Notes: generated by a model from the letters alone, not told the origin. Positions 6,544 through 15,718 are shown, counted from the first letter of the stretch. The stretch: DNA of 25,742 bases from Granulicella sp. (GCA_003133205.1 PKWK01000300.1:1-25742); one strand, 5' to 3'. Program-made: numbers and translations.

Positions 6544-6575
6544 CGGGTGCCACACCCTTCCGCAGCTTTGTGTGG
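6544..6575. repeat. Palindromic intergenic repeat, GGGTGCC family, copy 3
   Basis: CGGGTGCCACACCC followed by a stem CCACAC (6550-6555) pairing with GTGTGG (6570-6575). The leader differs by one base from the copies at 161 and 3021. It lies between the divergent hydrolase and PASTA genes. Confidence 0.5.
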
Positions 6576-6622
6576 GGGAGAGGACTTATCCCTTGACAGG
6601 CCGCGCTAGAATCGACTCAACG

Positions 6623-7468
6623 ATGAAGCGCATCTTCACCCTCGTCCTCGGCGCACTTGCGATGGTCGCCGTCGCACTTATCTCGGCCTTCATCGCCATG
6701 CGCCTCGCTATCCACGGTCGCGAAGCAGCCGTTCCAGCGCTCACCGGCCTCACCGTCGCCGAAGCGAGCAAGGCGGCAGGCAGCAAGGGCCTCCATCTCG
6801 ACCTGGAAAACCGCTTCTACTCCAGCGACGTACCCGCCGGCCGCATCCTCGCCCAGGATCCCGCGCCCGGCTCCCGCGTCCGCCGCGACTGGCCCGTCCG
6901 CATTACCGAGTCGCTCGGTGCCCAGCGCGCCAACATCCCCGACTTGACCGGCGAGTCCGAGCGCGCCGCCACCATCAACGTCCGCCGCCTCTCGCTCGAC
7001 CTCGGCGCCGTCGCCCACCTCGCCATTCCCGGCGATCCCGACGTCGTCCTCAGCCAGACGCCGCCGGTCAACTCCGCGGGAGTCGACGGGCCCCGCGTCA
7101 GCCTCCTCGTCAGCGATCCGACGGACGACACGCAGTTGCCCTCCTACGTCATGCCCTCGCTCGTCGGCCTCAGCTTGTCCGCCGCCAGCGAGCGCGCCGG
7201 AGCCGCTGGCCTGCACCTCCTCGCCTCCCTCGACGCTCCGCCAACCGCAGAACCGCCCACAACTTCCCCTGCTGCAACCCCCACGCCTTCCCTAACTCCT
7301 GCGCCTTCTCCAGCCCCTCCGCCGACCGAATTGCCCGCTCCCAGCCCACCGCCCACAAGCGGCATCGTCATCGCCCAGACTCCCCAGCCCGGCCGCCGCG
7401 TCGTGCAGGGAGACACCATCCACGTCATCGTCGGTCGCCCCGCCCCGCCAACCGCTCCGACTCCATGA
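6623..7468 (+). CDS. Membrane-anchored PASTA-domain protein
   Basis: A 281-residue protein: short cytoplasmic start, one transmembrane helix (about 4-28, TLVLGALAMVAVALISAFIAM), then three PASTA repeats outside the membrane. PASTA 1 starts VPALTGLTVAEASKAA and ends PAPGSRVRRDWPVRI; PASTA 2 starts IPDLTGESERAA and ends PPVNSAGVDGPRVSLLVS; PASTA 3 starts MPSLVGLSLSAASERA but is split by a ~45-residue Pro/Thr/Ser linker before its second half IAQTPQPGRRVVQGDTIHVIV. PASTA modules bind muropeptides in Ser/Thr kinases and PBPs, but no kinase or transpeptidase domain is present, so this is a stand-alone sensor or scaffold. The ATG at 6623 directly precedes the membrane segment; the upstream extension to 6572 lacks protein character. 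Confidence 0.85.
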   Translation: MKRIFTLVLGALAMVAVALISAFIAMRLAIHGREAAVPALTGLTVAEASKAAGSKGLHLDLENRFYSSDVPAGRILAQDPAPGSRVRRDWPVRITESLGAQRANIPDLTGESERAATINVRRLSLDLGAVAHLAIPGDPDVVLSQTPPVNSAGVDGPRVSLLVSDPTDDTQLPSYVMPSLVGLSLSAASERAGAAGLHLLASLDAPPTAEPPTTSPAATPTPSLTPAPSPAPPPTELPAPSPPPTSGIVIAQTPQPGRRVVQGDTIHVIVGRPAPPTAPTP

Positions 7469-7525
7469 AGAATTCACATCTGCCGCGCTTGTCGCAACGG
7501 CGCATCACAGGCTAGACTTTGCTTC

Positions 7526-8509
7526 ATGAGCCGACCCGCGCTGACGTTCTTCGCCGCCCTCGTCCTCGTCTTCACCGCCGCGTCGCTGCCCGCGCAGGAC
7601 TGGGCGAAAGCCGCGCTCGAGAAGTCGCCGCGCCACCACGAATATGTCGCCCTCAAACACGGCGACCGCACGGTGCAGGCCTTCGTCGCCTATCCCGAAG
7701 TCAGCCATAAAGCGCCGGTCATCATCATGATCCACGAGATCTACGGCCTAAGCGACTGGGCCAAGGAGATGGCGGACGAACTGGCTGCGCAAGGCTACAT
7801 CGTCATTGCGCCCGACCTGCTGACCGGCGCCGGGCCCAATGGTGGCGGGTCCGACGCGTTCCCCGGCCAGGACGCAATCACCAAAGCCGTCTCCGGCCTC
7901 AGTGCCGATCAGGTGACCGCTGACCTCGACGCCGCCGCCGACTACGGCAAGAAGCTCCCCTCCGCCAACGGCAAGCTCTTCATCGCCGGTTTCTGCTGGG
8001 GCGGTGGCAAGTCCTTTGCCTTCGCCACCCATCGCCACGATCTTGGCGCCGCCTTCGTCTTCTACGGTCCGCCGCCGGCCGATGTAACCACGATCACCGC
8101 GCCCGTCTACGGCTTTTACGCCGGTAACGACGCGCGCATCACCGCTACCGTGCCCGCCACCACCGAGGCCATGAAGGCCGCCGGCAAGAAGTACGGGCCG
8201 GTCATCTACGATGGCGCAGGCCACGGATTTATGCGCGCCGGCGAAGATCCCGCTCCCCCCGCAAGCACCACGCCAGCCATGGCCGCGGCCAACAAGAAGG
8301 CCCGCGACGAGGGCTTCAAGCGCCTCGTCGACCTCATCAACAAGACCAACGCCGGCTCGGCTACTCTCCGCCTCCAGCCCGTTCACGCCCAACCGACCCT
8401 CGTCAGCTCCAAAGCCGTCAAACCTGCCGCCCCAGCCTCCTGCCACGACGAAACGCCGTCGAGTGACGCAAAGCACGATGAAAAGATGGACATGGCTGCA
8501 ATAATGTAA
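7526..8509 (+). CDS. Secreted dienelactone hydrolase family protein
   Basis: A 327-residue protein with a signal peptide (residues 1-24, ending LPAQ) and a dienelactone-hydrolase alpha/beta fold. Visible motifs: IHEIYGL (Glu71, the conserved Glu next to the active site), nucleophile Cys157 in GFCWGGG, Asp202 in YAGNDARI, His233 in GAGHGFMR. The Cys-Asp-His triad is characteristic of this family, which cleaves lactones and esters. Export and the ~70-residue low-complexity C-terminal extension (Pro/Ala/Lys/His, ending MDMAAIM) distinguish it from catabolic cytosolic enzymes; the natural substrate is unknown. It starts 57 bp after the PASTA gene and two bases separate its stop from the next start, so at least it and the peroxiredoxin-like gene form an operon. 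Confidence 0.85.
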   Translation: MSRPALTFFAALVLVFTAASLPAQDWAKAALEKSPRHHEYVALKHGDRTVQAFVAYPEVSHKAPVIIMIHEIYGLSDWAKEMADELAAQGYIVIAPDLLTGAGPNGGGSDAFPGQDAITKAVSGLSADQVTADLDAAADYGKKLPSANGKLFIAGFCWGGGKSFAFATHRHDLGAAFVFYGPPPADVTTITAPVYGFYAGNDARITATVPATTEAMKAAGKKYGPVIYDGAGHGFMRAGEDPAPPASTTPAMAAANKKARDEGFKRLVDLINKTNAGSATLRLQPVHAQPTLVSSKAVKPAAPASCHDETPSSDAKHDEKMDMAAIM

Positions 8510-8511
8510 GT

Positions 8512-9222
8512 GTGAAAACCGTGCCCAGTCCCTCACTCCCCTCGCTTCAAGACGAACTCGACCGCATTACGCAGAACACCCGAGCCCTGGTTCAGCCCGA
8601 GCGGCTCGCCATCTCAGAGCAGGCCACCGCCGAGCTTTTCGCCACCGGCATCGAAGACCGCATTCTCCGTCCCGGCGCGCAGTCCCCGGACTTTACGCTG
8701 CCCGATGCGCTCACCGGCAAGCCCGTCCACTCTGCCGATCTGCTCGCGCTCGGCCCGCTCGTGATCAAGTTCTTCCGCGGCCGCTGGTGTCCTTACTGCG
8801 TCACAGAACTCGAAATCTGGCGCGATCTGCATGCCCAACTTCGCAACTCTGGAGCGTTCTTCGTCGCGATCTCCCCGCAGACGCCGCGCCACAACGACTT
8901 CACCCTGCAGCAGCACAACCTGCCCTTTCCCATCCTCTCCGACGCCGGAGCCGCCGTCGCCGAGCGCTTCGGCATCGCCTACAGCATCCCCGTCGCAGAC
9001 CGCAGCTATTATCAGGGGATCTTGGTCAACATCCCCTTCGTCAACTCCGGCAGCACGTACAAGAATGCGACCGAAGCAAGCTGGCGCCTGCCTCTTCCAG
9101 CCACATTCGTAGTCAACCAGGATGGAACCATTGCGTTCAGCGAAGCCCACGCCGACTTCCGCGTTCGCCCCGAGCCAGCCGACGTGATGCAAGCTGTTCT
9201 GGCCGCCGTAGCCGCTAAGTGA
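8512..9222 (+). CDS. Peroxiredoxin-like (AhpC/TSA, thioredoxin-fold) protein
   Basis: A 236-residue protein starting with GTG two bases after the upstream stop. A helical N-terminal part (1-50) precedes a thioredoxin fold: GAQSPDFTLPDALTGK (55-70), VIKFFRGRWCPYC with a CxxC pair (Cys93, Cys96), AISPQTP, then LPFPILSDAGAAVAERFGI and the cis-Pro strand LPATFVVNQDGTI. This matches the cytosolic peroxiredoxin-like 2 type of the AhpC/TSA superfamily, expected to act as a thiol peroxidase or reductase. No signal peptide, so it works in the cytoplasm although its operon partner is exported. It converges on alkD with only two bases between stops and no terminator visible between them. Confidence 0.85.
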   Translation: MKTVPSPSLPSLQDELDRITQNTRALVQPERLAISEQATAELFATGIEDRILRPGAQSPDFTLPDALTGKPVHSADLLALGPLVIKFFRGRWCPYCVTELEIWRDLHAQLRNSGAFFVAISPQTPRHNDFTLQQHNLPFPILSDAGAAVAERFGIAYSIPVADRSYYQGILVNIPFVNSGSTYKNATEASWRLPLPATFVVNQDGTIAFSEAHADFRVRPEPADVMQAVLAAVAAK

Positions 9223-9224
9223 CG

Positions 9225-9935
9225 CTAAGCCGCGAACTCGCCGGCCAGGATATTCTTCCGTTCCTCCGAGGAGAAATGTTCGATCGAATACCGCAGCGCC
9301 GTTCGCGGAACGCGTTCATAATGCTTCTTCAGAAAGCGCAGTAACACGGCCTGGTCCTCGTCTCCCACCACGCGCAGCACCCAGCCTATTGCTTTGTGGA
9401 TCAGGTCGTGCGGGTCGTCGAGCAACATCTCCGCGACTCGCAGCGCGTCCTCCACGTCACCCTCCGACACCAGCGCCATCGTCGATATCATCGCGATCCG
9501 CCGCTCCCACAGACTCTTCGACCTCGCCAGCTTGGTGAGCAGCTTCTTCGATCCCGTCTTCAAATGCCCGCCCACAACTTCCCTGCACGAAAGGTCGACC
9601 AGGTCCCAGTTATTGATGTATTGCGTGTTGCGCAGATACATCTCCAGAATCTCCTTCCGCAGAGCCTCGTCGCCACGTTTGTGCTGCGCGACAAGAATCT
9701 CCAACGCCGCCGCGCGACACTCATGTTCCTTCGCCTTCAACAGCCGTTGCAGTTCGTCCAGACTCAGCGTCTTGTATCGCGACACAATCTTGCGCAGCAA
9801 GGGAACCGTAACGCCGAGAAAGACGTCGCCCTCGCCGTACTCCCCGGGGCCGGTCTTGAAGTAGCGCGCAGCTCCGGCCGCTCGTTCCGGCGTGCCCGCT
9901 GCCTTCAACTCCCGCTTCAGCGCTGCACCTGTCAT
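9225..9935 (-). CDS. DNA alkylation repair protein, AlkD-like DNA glycosylase
   Basis: A 236-residue all-helical protein of the AlkD/DNA alkylation repair family (HEAT-like repeats). Family landmarks seen: GVTVPLLRKIVSRY (41-54), YINNWDLVDLSCREV with Trp110 and Asp114 at the positions of the catalytic Trp/Asp of Bacillus AlkD, LWERRIAMIST (142-152), and HDLIHKAIGWVLRVVG with Trp185. The enzyme excises N3- and N7-alkylated purines without base flipping. Length is full for the family. Its ATG shares one base with the pgi stop codon (TAATG), so translation is probably coupled to pgi. Confidence 0.9.
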   Translation of the reverse strand: MTGAALKRELKAAGTPERAAGAARYFKTGPGEYGEGDVFLGVTVPLLRKIVSRYKTLSLDELQRLLKAKEHECRAAALEILVAQHKRGDEALRKEILEMYLRNTQYINNWDLVDLSCREVVGGHLKTGSKKLLTKLARSKSLWERRIAMISTMALVSEGDVEDALRVAEMLLDDPHDLIHKAIGWVLRVVGDEDQAVLLRFLKKHYERVPRTALRYSIEHFSSEERKNILAGEFAA

Positions 9936-11554
9936 TACTTGCTCTTCCGGTATCTCCGAATCAAACTTGTGGTGGACGAATCATGGTTCATCTTCGGCTC
10001 GCTCTCACTTTCCAACTCACCCAGGATCTTCGTCGCCAGCACTTTGCCCAGCTCTACTCCCCACTGATCGAACGAGTCGATATTCCAGATCGCGCCCTGG
10101 GTAAACACCGCGTGCTCATACAGCGCCACCAGTTTGCCCAGCACCTCGGGCGTCAGCACGTCGGCCAGAATCGTATTGGATGGCCGGTTGCCTTCGAATA
10201 CGCGATGCGGCACCAGCCAATCCGGCGTGCCCTCGGCCTTGACCTGCTTCGCGGTCTTGCCAAACGCCAGCGCCTCAGCCTGCGCAAACACATTCGCCAT
10301 CAGCATGTCGTGGTGCCGTCCAAGCGGATTCAGCGCCTTCGCAAAACCAATAAAATCGCACGGAATCAGCCGCGTCCCCTGGTGGATCAGTTGGTAAAAC
10401 GAGTGCTGCCCGTTGGTCCCCGGCTCGCCCCAGTACACTGGGCCGGTCTCCGTAGTCACACGTGTCCCTTCCAGCGTTACATGTTTTCCATTCGACTCCA
10501 TCGTCAACTGCTGCAGGTACGCCGGAAACCGCTTCAGGTACTGCTCATACGGCAGGACCGCAACCGTCTGCGCATCGAAGAAGTCCGTGTACCAAAGCGT
10601 CAGGAGCCCCATCAGCACCGGCAGGTTCTTCTCAAACGGAGCCGTCCTGAAGTGCACATCCATCTGGTGGAAACCAGCCAGCATTTCCGTGAAGTATTCC
10701 GGCCCAATCGCAATCATCGTCGACAGCCCGATTGCCGAATCCATCGAGTAGCGCCCGCCCACCCAATCCCAGAAGCCGAACATGTTCTCCGTGTCGATGC
10801 CAAACTGCGCCACCAGCTTCGCGTTCGTCGAGATCGCTACAAAATGCTTCGCCACGGCCTTTTCATCGCCGCCCAGCCCGGCCAGTGACCAGTCGCGCGC
10901 CGAGTGCGCGTTCGTCATTGTCTCCTGCGTCGTGAATGTCTTCGACGCCACGAGAAACAACGTCTCCTCCGCCTTCAGATCGGCAACTGCCTCGGCGAAA
11001 TCCGTCCCGTCGACATTTGAAACAAAGCGGAACGTCAGGTCGCGCTGGCTGTAGTGCTTCAGCGCCTCATACGCCATTACCGGCCCAAGATCCGACCCGC
11101 CGATGCCAATGTTGACGACGTTCCTGATGCGCTTGCCCGTGTGCCCCTTCCACTCGCCCGAGCGCACCCGGTCGGCAAACCCGGCCATCTTTTCCAGCAC
11201 CGCGTGGACGCTCGGCACTACGTCCTCGCCGTCCACCACGATCTTCTCGCTCTTCGGCGCCCGCAGCGCGACATGCAACACGGCCCGGTTCTCCGTGATG
11301 TTGATCTTGTCGCCGCGAAACATCGCCTCGATCTTCCCGCGCAGGCCAGATTCCTCCGCCAGCGCCACCAGCAGTTTGAGCGTTTCATCCGTCACGCGGT
11401 TCTTCGAGTAGTCGAGGAAAATTCCGTCCGCCTCCGCCGTGAACCGCTCGCCGCGACCGGGGTCTTTCGCAAACAGATCTCGCAGATGCTGCCCCTTCAT
11501 CTCTTGAGAATGTGTCTGCAGCGCCTTCCATGCTGGGCGTTGGTTGAGTGGCAT
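9935..11554 (-). CDS. pgi: Glucose-6-phosphate isomerase
   Basis: Interconverts glucose-6-phosphate and fructose-6-phosphate in glycolysis and gluconeogenesis. The 539-residue protein is close to the E. coli enzyme throughout: [11 protein letters not shown] (48-59), [11 protein letters not shown] (148-158), [13 protein letters not shown] (204-216), signature [15 protein letters not shown] (262-276), catalytic Glu377 in GEPGTNGQH, His in RHHDML (414-415), Lys504 in [10 protein letters not shown], and the C-terminal [14 protein letters not shown]. Start at 11554 (MPLNQRPAW) is preferred because it aligns with the usual N-terminus and has GGAGA upstream (11-base spacing); an in-frame ATG at 11578 adds eight residues. 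Pairing with alkD is unusual functionally but the one-base overlap is clear. Confidence 0.97.
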   Translation of the reverse strand: MPLNQRPAWKALQTHSQEMKGQHLRDLFAKDPGRGERFTAEADGIFLDYSKNRVTDETLKLLVALAEESGLRGKIEAMFRGDKINITENRAVLHVALRAPKSEKIVVDGEDVVPSVHAVLEKMAGFADRVRSGEWKGHTGKRIRNVVNIGIGGSDLGPVMAYEALKHYSQRDLTFRFVSNVDGTDFAEAVADLKAEETLFLVASKTFTTQETMTNAHSARDWSLAGLGGDEKAVAKHFVAISTNAKLVAQFGIDTENMFGFWDWVGGRYSMDSAIGLSTMIAIGPEYFTEMLAGFHQMDVHFRTAPFEKNLPVLMGLLTLWYTDFFDAQTVAVLPYEQYLKRFPAYLQQLTMESNGKHVTLEGTRVTTETGPVYWGEPGTNGQHSFYQLIHQGTRLIPCDFIGFAKALNPLGRHHDMLMANVFAQAEALAFGKTAKQVKAEGTPDWLVPHRVFEGNRPSNTILADVLTPEVLGKLVALYEHAVFTQGAIWNIDSFDQWGVELGKVLATKILGELESESEPKMNHDSSTTSLIRRYRKSK

Positions 11555-11812
11555 AGCGGTCGAGTCTCCAGTATCCATAGGGGTCAATTTTCTCACAGCA
11601 ATGTGGCCGGTCTGGGAACACCTCCGCCAGCCTCGGAAAGCACCGGTCGCGGCCGTCGTAGCCAATAATTTGGGCTTGCAGCGGTATTGGGTGTGCGTTT
11701 ATCGTATTAATAGTCCGGCTATCGCTCACCCCCTTGCAAGATTCACAACGGCCTGGGGTGCGCAGGCCCCGCATTTCAATGCCGGGTCTCGGCCGCGAAT
11801 CGAGGACTTATC

Positions 11813-12742
11813 TTGTCGATGAATCTCGCAACCCGCCGTACCGCTGTTCGGACCTCTCCCATCGCCGCGAAGCACGCCGCTACTCCCACTGTCCTCAAGC
11901 CCGTTTCGACCCCGGACATTCAAGCCGCGCAGCCTTCGCTCGCTCCGCCGAACACGACGCCGTCTTCCGCTCTCGACGTCTACGCCGGCGATCCAAACTT
12001 CATGACTTCGCTGGCCCGCGGTCTGCTAGTCATCCAGTCCTTCACCCCGCAGACTCCGCAGATGACCATCTCGCAACTCTCGGTCAAGACCGGACTTTCT
12101 CGTGCCGCCGTACGTCGCTGTCTTTACACGCTCAGCAAGCTTGGCTTTGCCGGCATTGAGGATGGCTCGCGCTACGCGCTGCGTCCGCGCATGCTCACGC
12201 TATCGAACACGTACTCTGCGTCGAACTCGCTCTCCACCGCAGCGCAGCCCATCCTCGAACGCATGTCCGCGGTCCTGCACGAGAGCTTCTCCGTAGCCAC
12301 CCTTGATGGCGATGACATTGTCTACATAGCCCGCTCCAACGTCTCGCGCGTCATGTCCGAGGACCTCCACATCGGCAGCCGCCTGCCTGCCTACTGCACC
12401 AGCATGGGCCGCGTTCTTCTGGCCTATCTGCCCACCGAGCAGCTTGAAGAGTACCTGGCGCGCGTCGTGCTCACCGCCCACACCCCGCGCACAGTCAGCA
12501 GCATAGAGAAGCTCCGCCTAGCCTTGCGCAATGTCCGTCGCAACGGCTACGCGCTCGTCGACCAGGAGTACGAGATCGGCCTCCGCTCTGTTGCCGTGCC
12601 CGTCTATTCCCCCACCGGCCGGGTTGTGGCCACCGTCAATCTCAGTGGCAGCGCGCCGCGCATTTCGGTTTACGAAATGCAGACCCGCTTCCTGCCCCAC
12701 CTCCGCAACGCTGCCGCCGAACTGGGAGTCTTCCTCCGCTAA
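11813..12742 (+). CDS. IclR-family transcriptional regulator (PcaR/PobR type)
   Basis: A 309-residue protein. An Ala/Pro/Thr-rich, probably disordered N-terminus (1-55) is longer than usual. The winged helix-turn-helix follows (about 62-125: FMTSLARGLLVIQSF, MTISQLSVKTGLSRAAVRRCLYTL, GSRYALRPR), then the IclR effector domain (about 130-305: HESFSVATLDGDDIVYIARS, LPAYCTSMGRVLLA, DQEYEIGLRSVAVPV). The sequence style is that of PcaU/PobR/PcaR regulators of aromatic catabolism. TTG at 11813 is preferred, with GAGGA six bases upstream; ATG at 11819 is the alternative (12-base spacing). The gene converges on the pyrimidine catabolism operon, with 37 bp between stops, which makes that operon a plausible but unproven target. 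Confidence 0.9.
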   Translation: MSMNLATRRTAVRTSPIAAKHAATPTVLKPVSTPDIQAAQPSLAPPNTTPSSALDVYAGDPNFMTSLARGLLVIQSFTPQTPQMTISQLSVKTGLSRAAVRRCLYTLSKLGFAGIEDGSRYALRPRMLTLSNTYSASNSLSTAAQPILERMSAVLHESFSVATLDGDDIVYIARSNVSRVMSEDLHIGSRLPAYCTSMGRVLLAYLPTEQLEEYLARVVLTAHTPRTVSSIEKLRLALRNVRRNGYALVDQEYEIGLRSVAVPVYSPTGRVVATVNLSGSAPRISVYEMQTRFLPHLRNAAAELGVFLR

Positions 12743-12779
12743 ATCGGAAAAGTCCCCGTCCGATTCGGTGGCTGCGGTC

Positions 12780-14330
12780 TTAGCTTTGGCATTCCTGTGC
12801 GGCGACCGTCCGCGCCTTGGCTCCAGCGCCGGTGCCGAGCGCGGGATCGAGACGCTTCTCCAGGCCGTTCGGCTTGATTCGCTGTGCCAGCGGAATCGCG
12901 CCACCCACCGTTGGGCTACTTCCCATCAACGCCACATACAGCAGAGCCGCCACCCCGAAACCCACGAACCACGCATAGTCGTATAGAAAGCGCAGTTCAG
13001 GTACCAATCGCCCGATCAGTGCGACAAACATCCCCGCCCCCAACGCAATCAGGGCCTTCGGATTGACTCCCTTTTTGTACTCATACGCGCCATCTCGCCG
13101 GTACAGTGACTCCGTATCCAGCCGCGTCTCGCGAATAAAGAAGTAGTCCGCGATCATGATCCCCGCCACCGGCCCCAGCAGTCCCGAGTAGCTGACCAGC
13201 CAGGTTATGTAGTCGATGTGGCTCGCCATCAGCTTCCACGGCATCATCGCAAGTCCAATGCAGCCCGTGATCAGGCCTCCAGTGCGGAAGCTGATAAGTC
13301 GAGGAGCGAGGTGCGAGAAGTCGTTCGACGGGCTGACAACATTGGCCCCGATGTTGACGTTCAGCGTCGCAATGAGAATGCTGATCAGCGCGAGGAACGC
13401 AATGAATGGCTGATGGAACTGGCCCAGCAGCGTGATAGGGTTCCAGATCGGACGGCCGAAGACGACGGTGGAGGCCGAGGTGCATGCGATCCCAATGAAC
13501 GTGTACAAGGTCATCGCAACGGGAAGCCCGAAGGCCTGACCAACGATCTGCGATTCCTGCGACTTCGCGTAGCGAGTGAAGTCCGGAATGTTCAACGACA
13601 GCGTTGCCCAGTAGCCGACCATGCCGGTGAGCGAAAGGAAGAAGAAGTGCAGAAAACTTGAATTGGTGTGGAACTGGCTGGGCGCATCGAGCATGGGGCC
13701 GAATCCGCCGGCCTTGTGCGTCATGAAACCGAGCAGCACCAGCGACATGATCAGCAGGAACGGCGCCGAAAAGCTCTGCAGGAAACGAATCGACTCCACA
13801 CCTCGCCACACGACGAACATGTTCAGCAGCCAGAAGCCCAGGAAGCATGTCCACAGCACCCACGGCATCGCCGCAGTCGCGGGCCACAGCACATTCACCA
13901 TCGCACAGATCGACTGTCCGCCGATCCACGACTGGATGCCAAACCATCCGCACGCCACGAACGCGCGAAACATAGCCGGGACGTTCGCGCCCCTCACGCC
14001 AAACGACGCGCGTACAAACACTGGGAAGGGAATCCCATATTTCGTGCCTGCATGCGCATTCAGAATCATCGGGATCAGGACGATGAGATTGCCCAGCAGA
14101 ACAGTCCCAATCGCCTGCTTCCAGTTCATCCCGCCCGCGATGAGGCTCGACGCCAACATGTACGTCGTCACCTCCATCGACATTGAGAACCACAATGCGA
14201 TGAAGTTGTACGTCCCCCATGTGCGCTGTTCAGGCGTCGTCGGCGCAAGGTCCGCGTTGTAGAGTTGGGGGTCCGCACGCAGGCCGTATGCATCCGTCAG
14301 GCTCGTCGGCCCCTCGACGTAAAGGCTCAT
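12780..14330 (-). CDS. NCS1-family nucleobase/hydantoin:cation symporter
   Basis: A 516-residue, 12-helix inner-membrane carrier. Typical NCS1 landmarks: LYNADLAPTTPEQRTWGTYN (23-42) entering TM1 (FIALWFSMSMEV), GIPFPVFVRASFGVRGANVP, GWFGIQSWIGG, the NIPDFTRYAKSQ loop, SPSNDFSHLAPRLISFRTGG and PVAGIMIADYFFIR. Related carriers transport allantoin, uracil, cytosine or benzyl-hydantoin (Mhp1) with Na+ or H+. Its start overlaps the dihydropyrimidinase stop by four bases (ATGA), so it is translationally coupled and most likely imports the pyrimidine or hydantoin degraded by this operon. Confidence 0.92.
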   Translation of the reverse strand: MSLYVEGPTSLTDAYGLRADPQLYNADLAPTTPEQRTWGTYNFIALWFSMSMEVTTYMLASSLIAGGMNWKQAIGTVLLGNLIVLIPMILNAHAGTKYGIPFPVFVRASFGVRGANVPAMFRAFVACGWFGIQSWIGGQSICAMVNVLWPATAAMPWVLWTCFLGFWLLNMFVVWRGVESIRFLQSFSAPFLLIMSLVLLGFMTHKAGGFGPMLDAPSQFHTNSSFLHFFFLSLTGMVGYWATLSLNIPDFTRYAKSQESQIVGQAFGLPVAMTLYTFIGIACTSASTVVFGRPIWNPITLLGQFHQPFIAFLALISILIATLNVNIGANVVSPSNDFSHLAPRLISFRTGGLITGCIGLAMMPWKLMASHIDYITWLVSYSGLLGPVAGIMIADYFFIRETRLDTESLYRRDGAYEYKKGVNPKALIALGAGMFVALIGRLVPELRFLYDYAWFVGFGVAALLYVALMGSSPTVGGAIPLAQRIKPNGLEKRLDPALGTGAGAKARTVAAQECQS

Positions 14331-15718
14331 CTGCCGGTGACCTCACGATGGACGTATCTGCCGCGTCCCACCGCGCCGAGAAACTTCCCGCCCTCGACCA
14401 CGAGTTCGCCGCGCGAGAATACCTGCCGCGCATTGCCCTTCACCTTGAAGCCTTCGAAGATCGAGTAGTCGGTGTGCATATTCTGGGTCGCTGCCTTAAT
14501 CGTATACTTCGCCTCCGGGTCCCAGATCACAATATCCGCATCGGAACCAGCAGCCAATACACCCTTCCTGGGATACATCCCGAAGATCTTCGCCGGCGCC
14601 TCCGCCGTAACCTCCACAAACCGCTCCAGCGACATCCGGCCTTCATTCACGCCGTGGTGATACGCAAGCTGCATCCGGTTCTCGATCCCCGGGCCGCCGT
14701 TGGGAATCTTTGTAAAGCTCTCCAGCCCAAGCGTCTTCTGATCGGCAAATCGGAACGGGCAGTGGTCGGTCGAAACCACCTGCAGCACATTGTCCCGCAC
14801 CGCCTCCCACAGCGGAGCTTGGTTCTTTTTCTCGCGCAGCGGCGGCGTGAACACATACTTCGCGTCCTCGAACCCCGGCTTGCCCATGTCGTCTTCAATC
14901 GACAGGACCAAGTACTGCGTGCAGGTCTCGCCCATCACCGGAAGCCCGCGCTCGCGAGCCGCCTTCACCTCGTGCATCGCCTCCTCGCACGACACGTGCA
15001 CGATGTAAACGCTCGCGCCACCGGCCATCTCGCTGATCGCCACCACGCGATGTACTGCCTCCGCCTCCGCCTTCACTGGCCGCGTCAGCGCATGATAAAG
15101 CGGCCCCGTCTTGCCCGCCGCCAGCGCCTGCTGCACGACTACGTCGATCACCGTCCCATTCTCCGCATGAACGCACACCAGCGCGCCCAGCTTCGCCGTC
15201 CGCTGCATCAGCTTGAAGATCGTCGCATCGTTCACCATCAGTACATTGGGATAGGCCATGAAGATCTTGAAGCTCGAGATCCCTTCCGCGACCATCGCGT
15301 CCACGTCGTCCAGCCAAGCATCATTCGGCCCCAGATCGGTCACCGCCATGTGCAGCGCATAGTCGATGCAGGCCTTCCCCTCGGACTTCGCGCGCCACGT
15401 CTTGAACGCCTCCGTCATCGGGTGCCCCATCGACTGCAGCGCAAAGTCGATCACCATCGTGGTCCCCCCAATCGCCGCCGCACGCGTCCCCCACTCATAA
15501 TCGTCCGCGCTCACCGTGCCGCCAAACGGCATGTCCAAATGCGTATGAACGTCGATGCCCCCGGGCATCACCAGCATCCCCGCCGCATCCACCACCTTGT
15601 ACCCGGCCGCATCGATCCCCGACGCAACCCGCGCAATCGTCTCGCCCTCAATCAGCACATCGGCGAGCTTTGTCCCCGCCGCACTTACCACCTTGCCGCC
15701 CTTGATCAAAGTTCCCAT
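14327..15718 (-). CDS. hydA: Dihydropyrimidinase / D-hydantoinase
   Basis: A 463-residue cyclic amidase of the amidohydrolase superfamily, second step of reductive pyrimidine breakdown: dihydrouracil (or hydantoin) to N-carbamoyl-beta-alanine. All binuclear zinc ligands are visible: His58 and His60 (GGIDVHTHLDMPFGG), carbamylated Lys151 (SSFKIFMAY), His184 (CVHAENG), His241 (IVHVSCEEA) and Asp318 (STDHCPF). Tyr156 in FMAY is the usual substrate-binding Tyr. Length is normal. ATG at 15718 has GGAG eight bases upstream. It lies between preA (158-bp gap filled with repeats) and the NCS1 carrier (4-base overlap). Confidence 0.95.
   Translation of the reverse strand: MGTLIKGGKVVSAAGTKLADVLIEGETIARVASGIDAAGYKVVDAAGMLVMPGGIDVHTHLDMPFGGTVSADDYEWGTRAAAIGGTTMVIDFALQSMGHPMTEAFKTWRAKSEGKACIDYALHMAVTDLGPNDAWLDDVDAMVAEGISSFKIFMAYPNVLMVNDATIFKLMQRTAKLGALVCVHAENGTVIDVVVQQALAAGKTGPLYHALTRPVKAEAEAVHRVVAISEMAGGASVYIVHVSCEEAMHEVKAARERGLPVMGETCTQYLVLSIEDDMGKPGFEDAKYVFTPPLREKKNQAPLWEAVRDNVLQVVSTDHCPFRFADQKTLGLESFTKIPNGGPGIENRMQLAYHHGVNEGRMSLERFVEVTAEAPAKIFGMYPRKGVLAAGSDADIVIWDPEAKYTIKAATQNMHTDYSIFEGFKVKGNARQVFSRGELVVEGGKFLGAVGRGRYVHREVTGR

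Noticed and set aside
6593..6612. Sigma-70 promoter TTGACA/TAGAAT for the PASTA gene
   Set aside because: The spacer is only 8 bp, so the two boxes cannot serve as a standard -35/-10 pair; kept only as a motif observation.
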